64,000 nucleotides of DNA from Streptomyces atratus (lineage in GTDB: Bacteria > Actinomycetota > Actinomycetes > Streptomycetales > Streptomycetaceae): positions 1 through 64,000 of the forward strand of contig NZ_FPJO01000003.1 in assembly GCF_900119365.1 (NCBI RefSeq), given 5' to 3'. This document shows positions 10,228 through 19,938 of the stretch, in pieces. Numbering within the stretch: position 1 is the first letter of the stretch; the number at the start of each line of letters is the position of its first letter. The notes beneath the pieces are model-generated. The model made no database searches and had not been told where the DNA came from. It saw only the letters and a list, made by a program, of their open reading frames with translations. The position numbers were made by a program, and so were the translations under genes.

Positions 10228-10295
10228 GGCCTACGGGCTACGGGCACGGGCTCCCGCCCGGCCGCAGCGGCGGTCCGCTGCGTAGTCTGGCGCGC

Positions 10296-11123
10296 ATGGG
10301 AGCAGCGTTCAGCAGGGCCGTGACGTCCGGTACCGTCGCCGCCGCCGTGGCGGGGGGTGTGTACCGGACGCTGCGGGCCCGGCCCCGCCCGCACCGGCGG
10401 CGCGCCAACTACGCGGGCCGCGCCGTCGATCTGTACGCGGGTCCGGCCGCCGTCCTCGGCGCCGCGGCCGGAACGGCCGTTCTGCCGCTGCCGGCCCGTA
10501 CCCGGTGCGCCACCGCGCTCGCCGTACTGGTGGCCGGTGGCTGCGGTGCGTACGACGACCTCGTCGGTGCGGACGATCCGCGCCGCGGATTCCGCGCCCA
10601 TCTGGGGGCGCTGCGGGAGGGCGAGGTGACCAGCGGTGCGGTGAAGCTCTTCGGGGTCGGGGCCGCCGGGCTGGCGGCCGGCGTGCTGCTCAAGGAGCGG
10701 CCCGTCGACCGGATGCTCGCCGCGGTCGTGATCGCCGGAACCGCCCATCTCGTCAATCTGGTGGACGTGCGGCCCGGCGCGGCCGCCGCCACCGTGCTCG
10801 CCCTCGGGGCCCCGGGCCTGCCGCAGGGGGGCCTCGCCGCCGCGCCGATAGGTGCCGTGGCCGCGCTCGTCGCCGACGACCTGGGGGAGCGGACCATGCT
10901 CGGGGACACCGGGGTCCATGCCCTGGGGGCCGCGCTCGGGGTCGCGATCGTCGCGGGACGCGGCCGGGCCGGACTTCTCGCGCACGCCGCCGGACTGGCC
11001 GCGGCGGCGGCGTACGGGGACCGGATCAGCCGGCTCGTCCGGGTGCTGTCGGAGCGCCGACCGAGAAGGCCGTGGGGCGCGGCGGGCAACAGCGCGCCGG
11101 TTTCTCACCCGTGCGAGTGGTAG
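10296..11123 (+). CDS. MraY/WecA-like membrane glycosyl-phosphotransferase homologue
   Basis: A 275-residue polytopic membrane protein rich in Ala/Gly helices. Its motifs map in order onto the MraY/WecA polyprenyl-phosphate sugar-1-phosphate transferases: Asp87-Asp88 in GAYDDLVG, Lys117 in GAVKLFG, NLVDVRPGAA (residues 154-163) in place of NLxDGxDGL, and MLGDTGVHALG (201-211) in place of GDxGSxxLG. It is shorter than real MraY (about 360), and the C-terminal histidine motif is not obvious. The next gene encodes a GT4 glycosyltransferase, consistent with a lipid-linked glycan step. Activity is inferred. Confidence 0.75.
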   Translation: MGAAFSRAVTSGTVAAAVAGGVYRTLRARPRPHRRRANYAGRAVDLYAGPAAVLGAAAGTAVLPLPARTRCATALAVLVAGGCGAYDDLVGADDPRRGFRAHLGALREGEVTSGAVKLFGVGAAGLAAGVLLKERPVDRMLAAVVIAGTAHLVNLVDVRPGAAAATVLALGAPGLPQGGLAAAPIGAVAALVADDLGERTMLGDTGVHALGAALGVAIVAGRGRAGLLAHAAGLAAAAAYGDRISRLVRVLSERRPRRPWGAAGNSAPVSHPCEW

Positions 11124-11246
11124 GCCGCGTCCGGTAGTTGCCGCGCGGGCCGCAACGACGGCCTGATTGTGCCGGAACGTGCGTACGGACTGGCATCCTT
11201 GGCGATGCAATCACCGCCGACTCGGGAGCCCCGGGAGCCATTCAAC

Positions 11247-12341
11247 GTGTCACAGCTGCGTACGGTCCAAGTCCTGGGCGGCGGCAGCGCGGGCAGCAGT
11301 GCCCACGTCAGCTCGCTGGCCGCGGGACTGGTGGCGAGAGGCGTGCACGTCACCGTCTGCGCCCCGGCCGAACTGGACCACGCCTACGACTACTCCGGTA
11401 CGGGGGCTCGTTTCGCGCCCGTACCCCGGCGCAGTGACCCCGTCTCCGTCGCCGCCCTGCGCGCCGCCTGCCTGACGGCGGACGTCGTCCACGCGCACGG
11501 CCCGCACGCCGCCGTGCGCGCCGCCCTCGCGCTCGGCGGCCGGCGCGTTCCGCTGGTCGTCACCTGGCACGCCCGCGCCCATGTCGAAGGGGCCCGCAGC
11601 CGGCTGATCCGGCTGATGGAGCGAAGGGCCGCCCGTGCGGCGGCGGTTGTGCTCGGCACGACATCGGACCTGGTCGACCGGGCACGGCGCCGAGGGGCGC
11701 GCGACGCGCGGCTCGCGCCGGTCTCCGCCCCCGTACCCCAGCTGCCCGCCGCCGCCCACGAGGGCAAGGCGCGGGCCGAACTCGGTGCGGTGGAAAGGCC
11801 GTTGATCATCGCCTGCGGGAGCCTCGTACCGCATCACGGGTACGGCACCCTGCTCGACGCCGCGCGGCTCTGGCGCGAACTGGACCCCGCACCGCTCCTG
11901 GTCGTCGTGGGCGAGGGGCGGGAACGGGCCGCTCTGCAGCGCCGGATCAGGAACGAGGACCTGCCCGTCCGGCTCGTCGGCAGCCGCGACGACCGCGCCG
12001 AGCTGCTCGCCGCGGCGGATCTGGCCGTACTGTCCAGCAGCTGGGAGGCGCGTTCGGTGGCGGCGCAGGAAGCGCTGCGGCTCGGCGTCCCGTTGGTCGC
12101 CACCGCGGTCGGCGGGGTGCCCGAACTCGTGGGGGACGCCGCGGAACTCGTGCCGTACGGCAACGCGGAGGCGCTGGCGCGGGCGGTGGCCAGGCTGCTC
12201 GGGGACCCCCGGCGGCGCGGGGAGATGTCGGCCGCCGGGCTGGCGCAGGCGGCGAGTTGGCCGACCGAGGACGACACGATCGCCCAAGTGCTCAGTGTGT
12301 ACGACGAGTTGACCCAGCCGCTGGCGGCGCGGGCGCGCTGA
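11247..12341 (+). CDS. GT4 family glycosyltransferase
   Basis: A 364-residue GT-B glycosyltransferase. The N-terminal donor/acceptor domain begins VQVLGGGSAGSSAHVSSLA. The C-terminal nucleotide-sugar domain contains IIACGSLVPHHGYGTLLDAARL and the family signature SSWEARSVAAQEALRLGVPLVATAVGGVPELV. GTG 11247 is preferred because GGGAG is 10 nt upstream; a longer form from GTG 11169 is possible. It lies about 120 bp behind the MraY/WecA-like gene and probably works with it on a cell-envelope glycan; the sugar is unknown. Confidence 0.9.
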   Translation: MSQLRTVQVLGGGSAGSSAHVSSLAAGLVARGVHVTVCAPAELDHAYDYSGTGARFAPVPRRSDPVSVAALRAACLTADVVHAHGPHAAVRAALALGGRRVPLVVTWHARAHVEGARSRLIRLMERRAARAAAVVLGTTSDLVDRARRRGARDARLAPVSAPVPQLPAAAHEGKARAELGAVERPLIIACGSLVPHHGYGTLLDAARLWRELDPAPLLVVVGEGRERAALQRRIRNEDLPVRLVGSRDDRAELLAAADLAVLSSSWEARSVAAQEALRLGVPLVATAVGGVPELVGDAAELVPYGNAEALARAVARLLGDPRRRGEMSAAGLAQAASWPTEDDTIAQVLSVYDELTQPLAARAR

Positions 12342-12358
12342 GCCGCTCGACCGGCCCG

Positions 12359-13984
12359 CTACGAGGTGTGGCGGCGGGCCCGGAGAGCCAGGCTCAGCGC
12401 CAGCACCGCCTGGGGGTCGTCCAGGTCGGTGCCGAGCAGCTCACCGATCCTGGCCAGCCGGTTGTACAGCGTCTGACGGTTCAGATGCAGCTCCCGCGCA
12501 GTCTCCGCCTTGCGGCCCGCGTGAGCCAGATACGTCTCCAGCGTCGGCAGCAGCGCCGGGCGCGAGGTGCGGTCGTGATCGCGCAACGGGCCGATCGCCC
12601 GTTCCACGAAGGCCGCCAGATCCGGGTGGTCCCGCAACCGCCACAGCAGCAGGTCGATGTCGAGGCGCCGGGCGTCGTACCAGGGCCGGTCGCTGAGGCC
12701 GTGCGCGGCCGTCGCCGTCTCCGCCGCGTGCCGCAGCCCCGCCCCGGCCGCCGCCCAGCCGCCCGCCACGCCCACCACCACGACCGGCGGATGCGAACCG
12801 GCCCGCTCCAGCCCGGCCCGCTCCACACCGGCCCGCAGCGCCGCCGCGACCCGGTCCGCGACCGCCGTGCGCTCCGACTCGGACCGCAGCCCGAGGAGCA
12901 CCGGAACCCGGCCCTCCACGGGCCGTACGCCCAGCAGCACCGGCACACCCACCGACGAGAGCTCCTCCAGCACCGCCCGCGCCAGCAACGCCCAGTTCCC
13001 GGACACCGAGAGCTCGGGGGCCAGCCGCATCACGACGGGCAGCAGCGGCATGTCGGCCGGCCTGAACCCCAGCACTCGGGCCTGCGCGGGCGCGTCCTCC
13101 GGCGTGATCCGGCCTTCCGCGAGATCGGTCAGGAAGTCGCCCCGGCCGCGCGCCGCGAGCTCCTCCTCCTGGCGGGCCTGCATCAGCACGACGGCGAGGA
13201 TCCCCGCCGCCCGCTCCGCCGCCATCCGGTGCACGGTCACCAGCGGCCCGGAGACGGCCAGCAGCACCAGCCTGGCCCGTACCGAACCGGTGCCCGGACC
13301 GCCGCCCGGCACATCCACCAGCACCGAACCGGTGGGCGGTGTCTCACGGGCCGCCCGGCCGCCGCGCATCCCGTCCCACACCTGGAGCGGATCGGCACAG
13401 ACCGGACCGGACCCGGGGCCCGCCGCATACAGCAACTGGCCGTCCGCCGTCTCCAGGAAGACCGGGTTGGCCGCGAAGTCCGCCAGGATGCCGAGCACCT
13501 GGGGCACCCCGCCACCGCCGAGCAGCGCCTTGGTGCACCGCCGGTGCACGTCCTCGGCCTGCCGCAGCAGCGCGTAGTGACCGTTGACGATCTCGGTGTG
13601 GATCTCCTCGGTCACCGTCACGAAGGGCACCTCGCGGTGCAACTGCACCAGCGGCAGCCCCGCGGTGCGGGCGGCGTCCACTATCGACGCCGGCAGCCGG
13701 CTGAAGCGCGGCCCGAGCTCCACCACCAGGGCGGCGATCTGGCGGTCGGCGAGCCTGCGGACGAAGGCGCGCTGCTCGGCGGGGCGGGTGCCGAGCCCGA
13801 GGCCGGTGGTGAGCAGCAGTTCGCCGCCCTTGAGCAGCGAAGCGATGTTGGGGACCTCGCCCGCGTGCACCCAGCGCACCGTACGGTTCAGCCGGTCCGC
13901 GCCGGCCACCACCTCCGGGAGCCCACCGCGCAGCCCCGGCAGCTCAAGGGCTCGCTGCACGGTGATTCCGCCTTGCGTCTCCAC
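12359..13984 (-). CDS. PucR family transcriptional regulator
   Basis: The 541-residue regulator has an N-terminal PucR ligand domain (ALELPGLRGG, VRWVHAGEVPNIASLLKGGELLLTTG), a GGDEF-like middle region and a C-terminal PucR-type helix-turn-helix ETARELHLNRQTLYNRLARIGELLG. PucR proteins respond to purines, amino acids or other nitrogen compounds. The start is GTG 13984; an in-frame GTG 8 codons later would give VQRALEL. It converges with the glycosyltransferase gene (17 bp gap) and is divergent from the sulfurtransferase gene, a possible target. Effector unknown. Confidence 0.93.
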   Translation of the reverse strand: METQGGITVQRALELPGLRGGLPEVVAGADRLNRTVRWVHAGEVPNIASLLKGGELLLTTGLGLGTRPAEQRAFVRRLADRQIAALVVELGPRFSRLPASIVDAARTAGLPLVQLHREVPFVTVTEEIHTEIVNGHYALLRQAEDVHRRCTKALLGGGGVPQVLGILADFAANPVFLETADGQLLYAAGPGSGPVCADPLQVWDGMRGGRAARETPPTGSVLVDVPGGGPGTGSVRARLVLLAVSGPLVTVHRMAAERAAGILAVVLMQARQEEELAARGRGDFLTDLAEGRITPEDAPAQARVLGFRPADMPLLPVVMRLAPELSVSGNWALLARAVLEELSSVGVPVLLGVRPVEGRVPVLLGLRSESERTAVADRVAAALRAGVERAGLERAGSHPPVVVVGVAGGWAAAGAGLRHAAETATAAHGLSDRPWYDARRLDIDLLLWRLRDHPDLAAFVERAIGPLRDHDRTSRPALLPTLETYLAHAGRKAETARELHLNRQTLYNRLARIGELLGTDLDDPQAVLALSLALRARRHTS

Positions 13985-14203
13985 TGGCTCTGGCCTCGCG
14001 CTTCACTCGGGTCCAACGGGCGGTCGCCCTGATTCAGGAAGGTACCGGCCCCGGACGCCCGAGGCGTCGTCGGGGGAGCCACCGGGGGAGTCCGGGGGCC
14101 GCGGAACCGCTGTTGACACGGGACGAGCGCCGCTGCGATCTTGTGGGCGCCGCGCGGTTCGGGCCGAGTGGCCCTCACATCCGGATCAGGAGCTGGAGCA
14201 GCC

Positions 14204-15067
14204 GTGGGCGACGACGTATCGGTGTACGCGAGCAGTCAGGAGCTTCCCGGCCCGCTGGTCGGGGCCGACTGGCTGGCGCGGCGGCTCGGCCGGCCGGGAA
14301 CGGTCGTCCTCGACGCCTCGGTCGGCGCGCACCGGGGCGGCGAGCTGCGGATTCCCGGAGCGCGGGTCTTCGACATCGACGGGGCGCTGTCCGACCACTC
14401 GGGGCCGCTGCCGCACACGATGCCCGACGCCGGCCGGTTCACCGAGGAGCTGCGCTCCCTCGGCGTGAACGGCACCGACACCGTCGTCGCGTACGACGGC
14501 GCGGGCATCTACTCCAGCGCGCGGGCCTGGTGGATGCTGCGGGCGATGGGCTTCGACCGGGTCGCGGTCCTCGACGGCGGCCTGCCCGCCTGGGCCGGGG
14601 CCGGGCTGCCGCTGGAGAGCGCCGGGCCGGTGCCCGCCGCGACGCCCGGTGACTTCACCGCATCCCCGCGCGCGGGGATGTTCGTCGGCAGCGAGGAGGT
14701 GGCGGCGGCCCTGGCCGACCCGGCCGCGGTGGTCCTCGACGCCCGCTCCCGGGACCGGTTCACCGGAGCCGCCGCCGAACCCCGGCCGGGGCTGCGCGGC
14801 GGGCACATGCCGGGGGCGGTCAGCCTGCCCTTCGGCGAGCTCCAGCGCGACGGGCGGATGCGCCCGGCCGATGAGCTGCGCACCGTGTTCGCCGCTCTCG
14901 CCGGGGAACACGAGCGGCTGGTCGTCAGCTGCGGATCGGGTGTCACCGCGTGCGTTCTGGCACTGGGGGCCGAGCTCGCCGGGTACCGGGGACAGGCCGT
15001 GTACGACGGGTCCTGGAGCGAGTGGGGGCTGCCGTCGGAGCTGCCGGTCGTGACCGGGGCGCAGTGA
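14204..15067 (+). CDS. Thiosulfate/3-mercaptopyruvate sulfurtransferase (tandem rhodanese)
   Basis: A 287-residue protein with two rhodanese domains. The inactive N-terminal one contains VLDASVGAHRGGELRIPGARVFDID. The active C-terminal one contains VVLDARSRDRFTGAAAEPRPGLRGGHMPGAVSLPF. Its catalytic loop is SCGSGVTACVLALGAELAG, where the cysteine of SCGSGVTA carries the persulfide; CGSGVTA is the 3-mercaptopyruvate-type loop. GTG 14204 has AGGAG upstream. Single gene, divergent from pucR. Confidence 0.92.
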   Translation: MGDDVSVYASSQELPGPLVGADWLARRLGRPGTVVLDASVGAHRGGELRIPGARVFDIDGALSDHSGPLPHTMPDAGRFTEELRSLGVNGTDTVVAYDGAGIYSSARAWWMLRAMGFDRVAVLDGGLPAWAGAGLPLESAGPVPAATPGDFTASPRAGMFVGSEEVAAALADPAAVVLDARSRDRFTGAAAEPRPGLRGGHMPGAVSLPFGELQRDGRMRPADELRTVFAALAGEHERLVVSCGSGVTACVLALGAELAGYRGQAVYDGSWSEWGLPSELPVVTGAQ

Positions 15068-15071
15068 GACC

Positions 15072-15105
15072 TCACGGGGCGGGCGGCTCTGTGCCCGCCC
15101 CGTGA
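15072..15105. terminator. Bidirectional terminator between convergent genes
   Basis: TCACGGGGCGGGC pairs perfectly with GCCCGCCCCGTGA across an 8-nt loop. It lies between the stops of the sulfurtransferase (+) and GH15 (-) genes. Confidence 0.8.
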
Positions 15106-15113
15106 CCCGGGGG

Positions 15114-16940
15114 TCAGCCGACGTACGCCCCGCTCGCCGTCAGGCGCAGCGCCGTGTCGATCAGCGGCACATGGCTGAAGGCCTGCGGGAAGTTCCCCAC
15201 CTGGCGCTGCAGCCGGGGGTCCCACTCCTCCGCGAGCAGGCCCAGGTCGTTGCGCAGGGCCAGCAGCCGCTCGAAGAGCTGACGCGCCTCGTCGACCCGG
15301 CCGATCATCGCCAGGTCGTCCGCCAGCCAGAACGAGCAGGCCAGGAACGCACCCTCGTCGCCCTCCAGGCCGTCGACGCCCGCGTCCTCGCCCGAGGTGG
15401 GGTAGCGCAGCACGAAGCCGTCCTCGGTGGACAGCTCGCGCTGGATCGCCTCGATCGTGCCGATCACGCGCTTGTCGTCCGGCGGCAGGAAGCCCATCTG
15501 GGGGATCAGCAGCAGCGAGGCGTCCAGTTCCTTCGACCCGTAGGACTGGGTGAAGGTGTTGCGCTCCGGGTCGTAGCCCCGCTCGCAGACATCGCGGTGG
15601 ATTTCGTCGCGCAGCTCGTGCAACCGCTCCAGCGGCCCTTCCGCGTCCCCGGACTCGATGAGCTTGATGGTGCGGTCGACGGCGACCCAGGCCATCACCT
15701 TCGAGTGGACGAAGTGGCGGCGCGGCCCGCGTACCTCCCAGATGCCCTCGTCCGGCTCGTCCCAGTGCTTCTCCAGGTACTCGATCAGCTTGAGCTGGAG
15801 GCCCGTCGCGTAGTCGTTGCGGGTCAGACCGGTCATGTGGGCGAGGTGGAGTGCCTCGGTGACCTCGCCGTACACGTCCAGCTGGAGCTGGCCCGCCGCG
15901 CCGTTGCCGACCCGGACCGGGCCGGAGTTCTCGTAACCGGGCAGCCAGTCCAGCTCGGCCTCGCCCAGCTCGCGCTCGCCCGCGATGCCGTACATGATCT
16001 GCAGGTTCTCCGGGTCGCCGGCGACCGCCCGCAGCAGCCACTCGCGCCAGGCGCGGGCCTCCTCGCGGTAGCCGGTGCGCAGCAGCGAGGAGAGCGTGAT
16101 CGCGGCATCGCGCAGCCAGGTGTAGCGGTAGTCCCAGTTCCGGGAGCCGCCGATGTCCTCCGGCAGGGAGGTGGTCGGCGCGGCGACGATGCCGCCGGTC
16201 GGCGCGTACGTCAGGGCCTTGAGGGTGATCAGGGAGCGGACCACCGCCTCGCGGTAGGGCCCGTGGTACGTGCACTGCTCGACCCATTCGCGCCAGAAGT
16301 CCGCGGTCGCGTCCAGCGAACCCTCCGGGTCCGGCAGGGCGGGCGGCTCGTGGTGCGAGGGCTGCCAGCTGATGGTGAACGCGATCCGGTCACCCGGCGC
16401 CACCGTGAAGTCGGAGTACGTCGTGAGGTTCTCGCCGTACGTGTCGGCGGGGGTGTCCAGCCAGACGGAGTCCGGGCCCGCGACGGCGACCGTGCGGCCG
16501 TCGACCTTGTGCACCCATGGGGTGACCCGGCCGTAGCTGAACCGCATGCGCAGCTCCGAGCGCATCGGCACCCGGCCGCTGATCCCCTCCACGATCCGGA
16601 TCACCTGCGGCGCGCCGTCACGCGGCGGCATGAAATCGGTCACTCTGACCGTTCCGCGCGGTGTGTCCCACTCCGATTCCAGGATGAGGGAGTCCCCGCG
16701 GTAGCGGCGGCGGTCCGCGGACGGCGGCTGTGTCCCGTCGGCCCGCGCGGGTCCCAGGCGCCAGAAGCCGTGCTCCTCGGTACCCAGCAGTCCCGCGAAG
16801 ACGGCGTGCGAATCGAAGCGGGGAAGGCACAGCCAGTCCACTGTGCCGTCCCGGCAGACCAGGGCGGCGGTCTGCATGTCTCCGATGAGTGCGTAATCCT
16901 CGATGCGCCCGGCCACGTGCATCTCCAGTCGAACGGCCAT
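15114..16940 (-). CDS. Glycoside hydrolase family 15 protein (glucoamylase/trehalase-like)
   Basis: The 608-residue GH15 enzyme starts RIEDYALIGDMQTAALVCRDGTVDWLCLPRFDS, a signature of the actinobacterial GH15 subgroup. An (alpha/alpha)6 barrel follows, with SRNWDYRYTWLRDAAITL, GEREL, and WEVRGPRRHFVHSKVMAWVAVDR. Related mycobacterial enzymes hydrolyse alpha,alpha-trehalose; others act on alpha-glucans, so the substrate is uncertain. There is no signal peptide, so it acts in the cytoplasm. ATG 16940 fits the family N-terminus. The divergent neighbour is pyrG. Confidence 0.93.
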   Translation of the reverse strand: MAVRLEMHVAGRIEDYALIGDMQTAALVCRDGTVDWLCLPRFDSHAVFAGLLGTEEHGFWRLGPARADGTQPPSADRRRYRGDSLILESEWDTPRGTVRVTDFMPPRDGAPQVIRIVEGISGRVPMRSELRMRFSYGRVTPWVHKVDGRTVAVAGPDSVWLDTPADTYGENLTTYSDFTVAPGDRIAFTISWQPSHHEPPALPDPEGSLDATADFWREWVEQCTYHGPYREAVVRSLITLKALTYAPTGGIVAAPTTSLPEDIGGSRNWDYRYTWLRDAAITLSSLLRTGYREEARAWREWLLRAVAGDPENLQIMYGIAGERELGEAELDWLPGYENSGPVRVGNGAAGQLQLDVYGEVTEALHLAHMTGLTRNDYATGLQLKLIEYLEKHWDEPDEGIWEVRGPRRHFVHSKVMAWVAVDRTIKLIESGDAEGPLERLHELRDEIHRDVCERGYDPERNTFTQSYGSKELDASLLLIPQMGFLPPDDKRVIGTIEAIQRELSTEDGFVLRYPTSGEDAGVDGLEGDEGAFLACSFWLADDLAMIGRVDEARQLFERLLALRNDLGLLAEEWDPRLQRQVGNFPQAFSHVPLIDTALRLTASGAYVG

Positions 16941-17320
16941 GTCGCCCCGTAGGGCATTACTGCGGGTAAAGAGGTCGTCGCAAGGGGTTGTTGTGGGGGA
17001 TCCTGCGAACGCGTCACCTCGCCCTGGGCGAGTGTCCGAGCAGGATACGACGCACCCCGATGATCCGCGCGACGGTCTCAGCAACACGTCCGACCCGAAC
17101 GAGTGTGTGTACGAGTACTCGTGGTGATCATGCGAGGTGGACGTCGGAATGCGGCCGGAAGCGGGCTCCCCTCGGCGCTGATACCCTGGTAGCCCGTGGA
17201 CCGGTGGTCGTCCGCAACCGCAGACGAGGCCCCCGAACCGCAGCGACGGCGCCTCCGGAGTCTCCGGACGAAACGCCGGTACGCACCTCACGATCGCGAC
17301 CACGGGAGCCCCCTTTGGCT
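16941..17320. other. Divergent promoter region between the GH15 gene and pyrG
   Basis: This 380-bp stretch has no convincing gene. It must hold the promoters for both flanking genes. The clearest element is the perfect 12-bp palindrome ACGAGTACTCGT at 17111-17122. A TACCCT hexamer at 17182-17187 could be a -10 for pyrG, but no convincing -35 was found. Confidence 0.6.
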
Positions 17321-19006
<1,686 letters not shown>

Positions 19007-19034
19007 TCCGGCGCCGCACAGGCGTTACCGTTGA

Positions 19035-19080
19035 CCGGGGTACGCATCCTTCGAGGATGCGTACCCCGGTTTCTGTTTTT
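19035..19080 (+). terminator. pyrG terminator
   Basis: A perfect 16-bp hairpin (CCGGGGTACGCATCCT with its complement, 3-nt loop) is followed by TTTCTGTTTTT. It separates pyrG from the Nudix gene, whose Shine-Dalgarno (GGGAGGA) begins a few bases later. Confidence 0.92.
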
Positions 19081-19095
19081 CGTGGGAGGACGTAG

Positions 19096-19722
19096 ATGGG
19101 TTTCCAGGACACGCCCGAGGAGTGGCAGGTCACCGCGACCGAGACGCCCTTCACCGGCAACAAGACCAGCGTCCGCACCGACGAAGTGGTGATGCCGGAC
19201 GGCACGGTCGTCCGCCGCGACTACCAGGTCCACCCGGGCTCGGTCGCCGTGCTCGCGCTCGACGACGACGGCCGGGTCGTCGTGCTGCGGCAGTACCGCC
19301 ACCCGGTGCGCCACAAGCTCTGGGAGATCCCGGCCGGACTGCTCGACGTCCCCGGCGAGAACCCGCTGCACGCGGCGCAGCGCGAGCTCTACGAGGAGGC
19401 GTACGTCAAGGCCGAGGACTGGCGGGTGCTGACCGACGTCTACACCACGCCGGGCGGCTGCGACGAAGCCGTACGGATCTTCCTGGCCCGGAACCTCTCC
19501 GAGGCCGACGGGGAGCGCTTCGAGGTCTCCGAGGAGGAGGCCGACATGGAGCTGGCCCGGGTGCCGCTCCAGGAGCTGGTACGGGGTGTGCTCGCGGGGG
19601 AGCTGCACAACAACTGCCTGGTGGTGGGCGTCCTCTCGCTGGCGGCGGTCCTCGCCGGTGACGGGATCGAGTCGCTGCGTCCGGCCGAGGCGCCGTGGCC
19701 GGCCCGCCCGTTCGAGGCCTGA
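19096..19722 (+). CDS. Nudix hydrolase (ADP-ribose pyrophosphatase type)
   Basis: The 208-residue Nudix protein has a box region IPAGLLDVPGENPLHAAQRELYEEAY. The REL-EE metal-binding core is intact, while the usual glycine after EE is Ala-Tyr. The N-terminal VRRDYQVHPGSVAVLALDDDGRVVVLRQYRHPV and the proline about 15 residues after the box match ADP-ribose pyrophosphatases, which cleave ADP-ribose to AMP and ribose-5-phosphate. The pyrG-nudix order is also that of mycobacteria. The start has GGGAGGA at 19084-19090. Confidence 0.93.
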   Translation: MGFQDTPEEWQVTATETPFTGNKTSVRTDEVVMPDGTVVRRDYQVHPGSVAVLALDDDGRVVVLRQYRHPVRHKLWEIPAGLLDVPGENPLHAAQRELYEEAYVKAEDWRVLTDVYTTPGGCDEAVRIFLARNLSEADGERFEVSEEEADMELARVPLQELVRGVLAGELHNNCLVVGVLSLAAVLAGDGIESLRPAEAPWPARPFEA

Positions 19723-19938
19723 CGGGCCGTAGGGAAGGACCGGCGGTCCGAGGGCCGGCGGTGGCCCGCGGGGCCGCTGAACGGTTCACCGGGGTCCTTC
19801 GATCGGAAAAGATGCTGATCCGATCGGGGGACCTCCGCGCCGTGCTCCAGGGAAATCGTCCACACGCCTGAACTACGCTCGGAATGCCCTGACCGGAGTC
19901 CCGGCGGGCGACGCGTGCAGCGAAGTGGAGCGTGGCCC

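Noticed and set aside
14113..14141. TTGACA-like promoter before the sulfurtransferase gene
   Set aside because: The -35 is good, but no -10 close to TANNNT lies at 16-18 nt, so it was not listed as a promoter.
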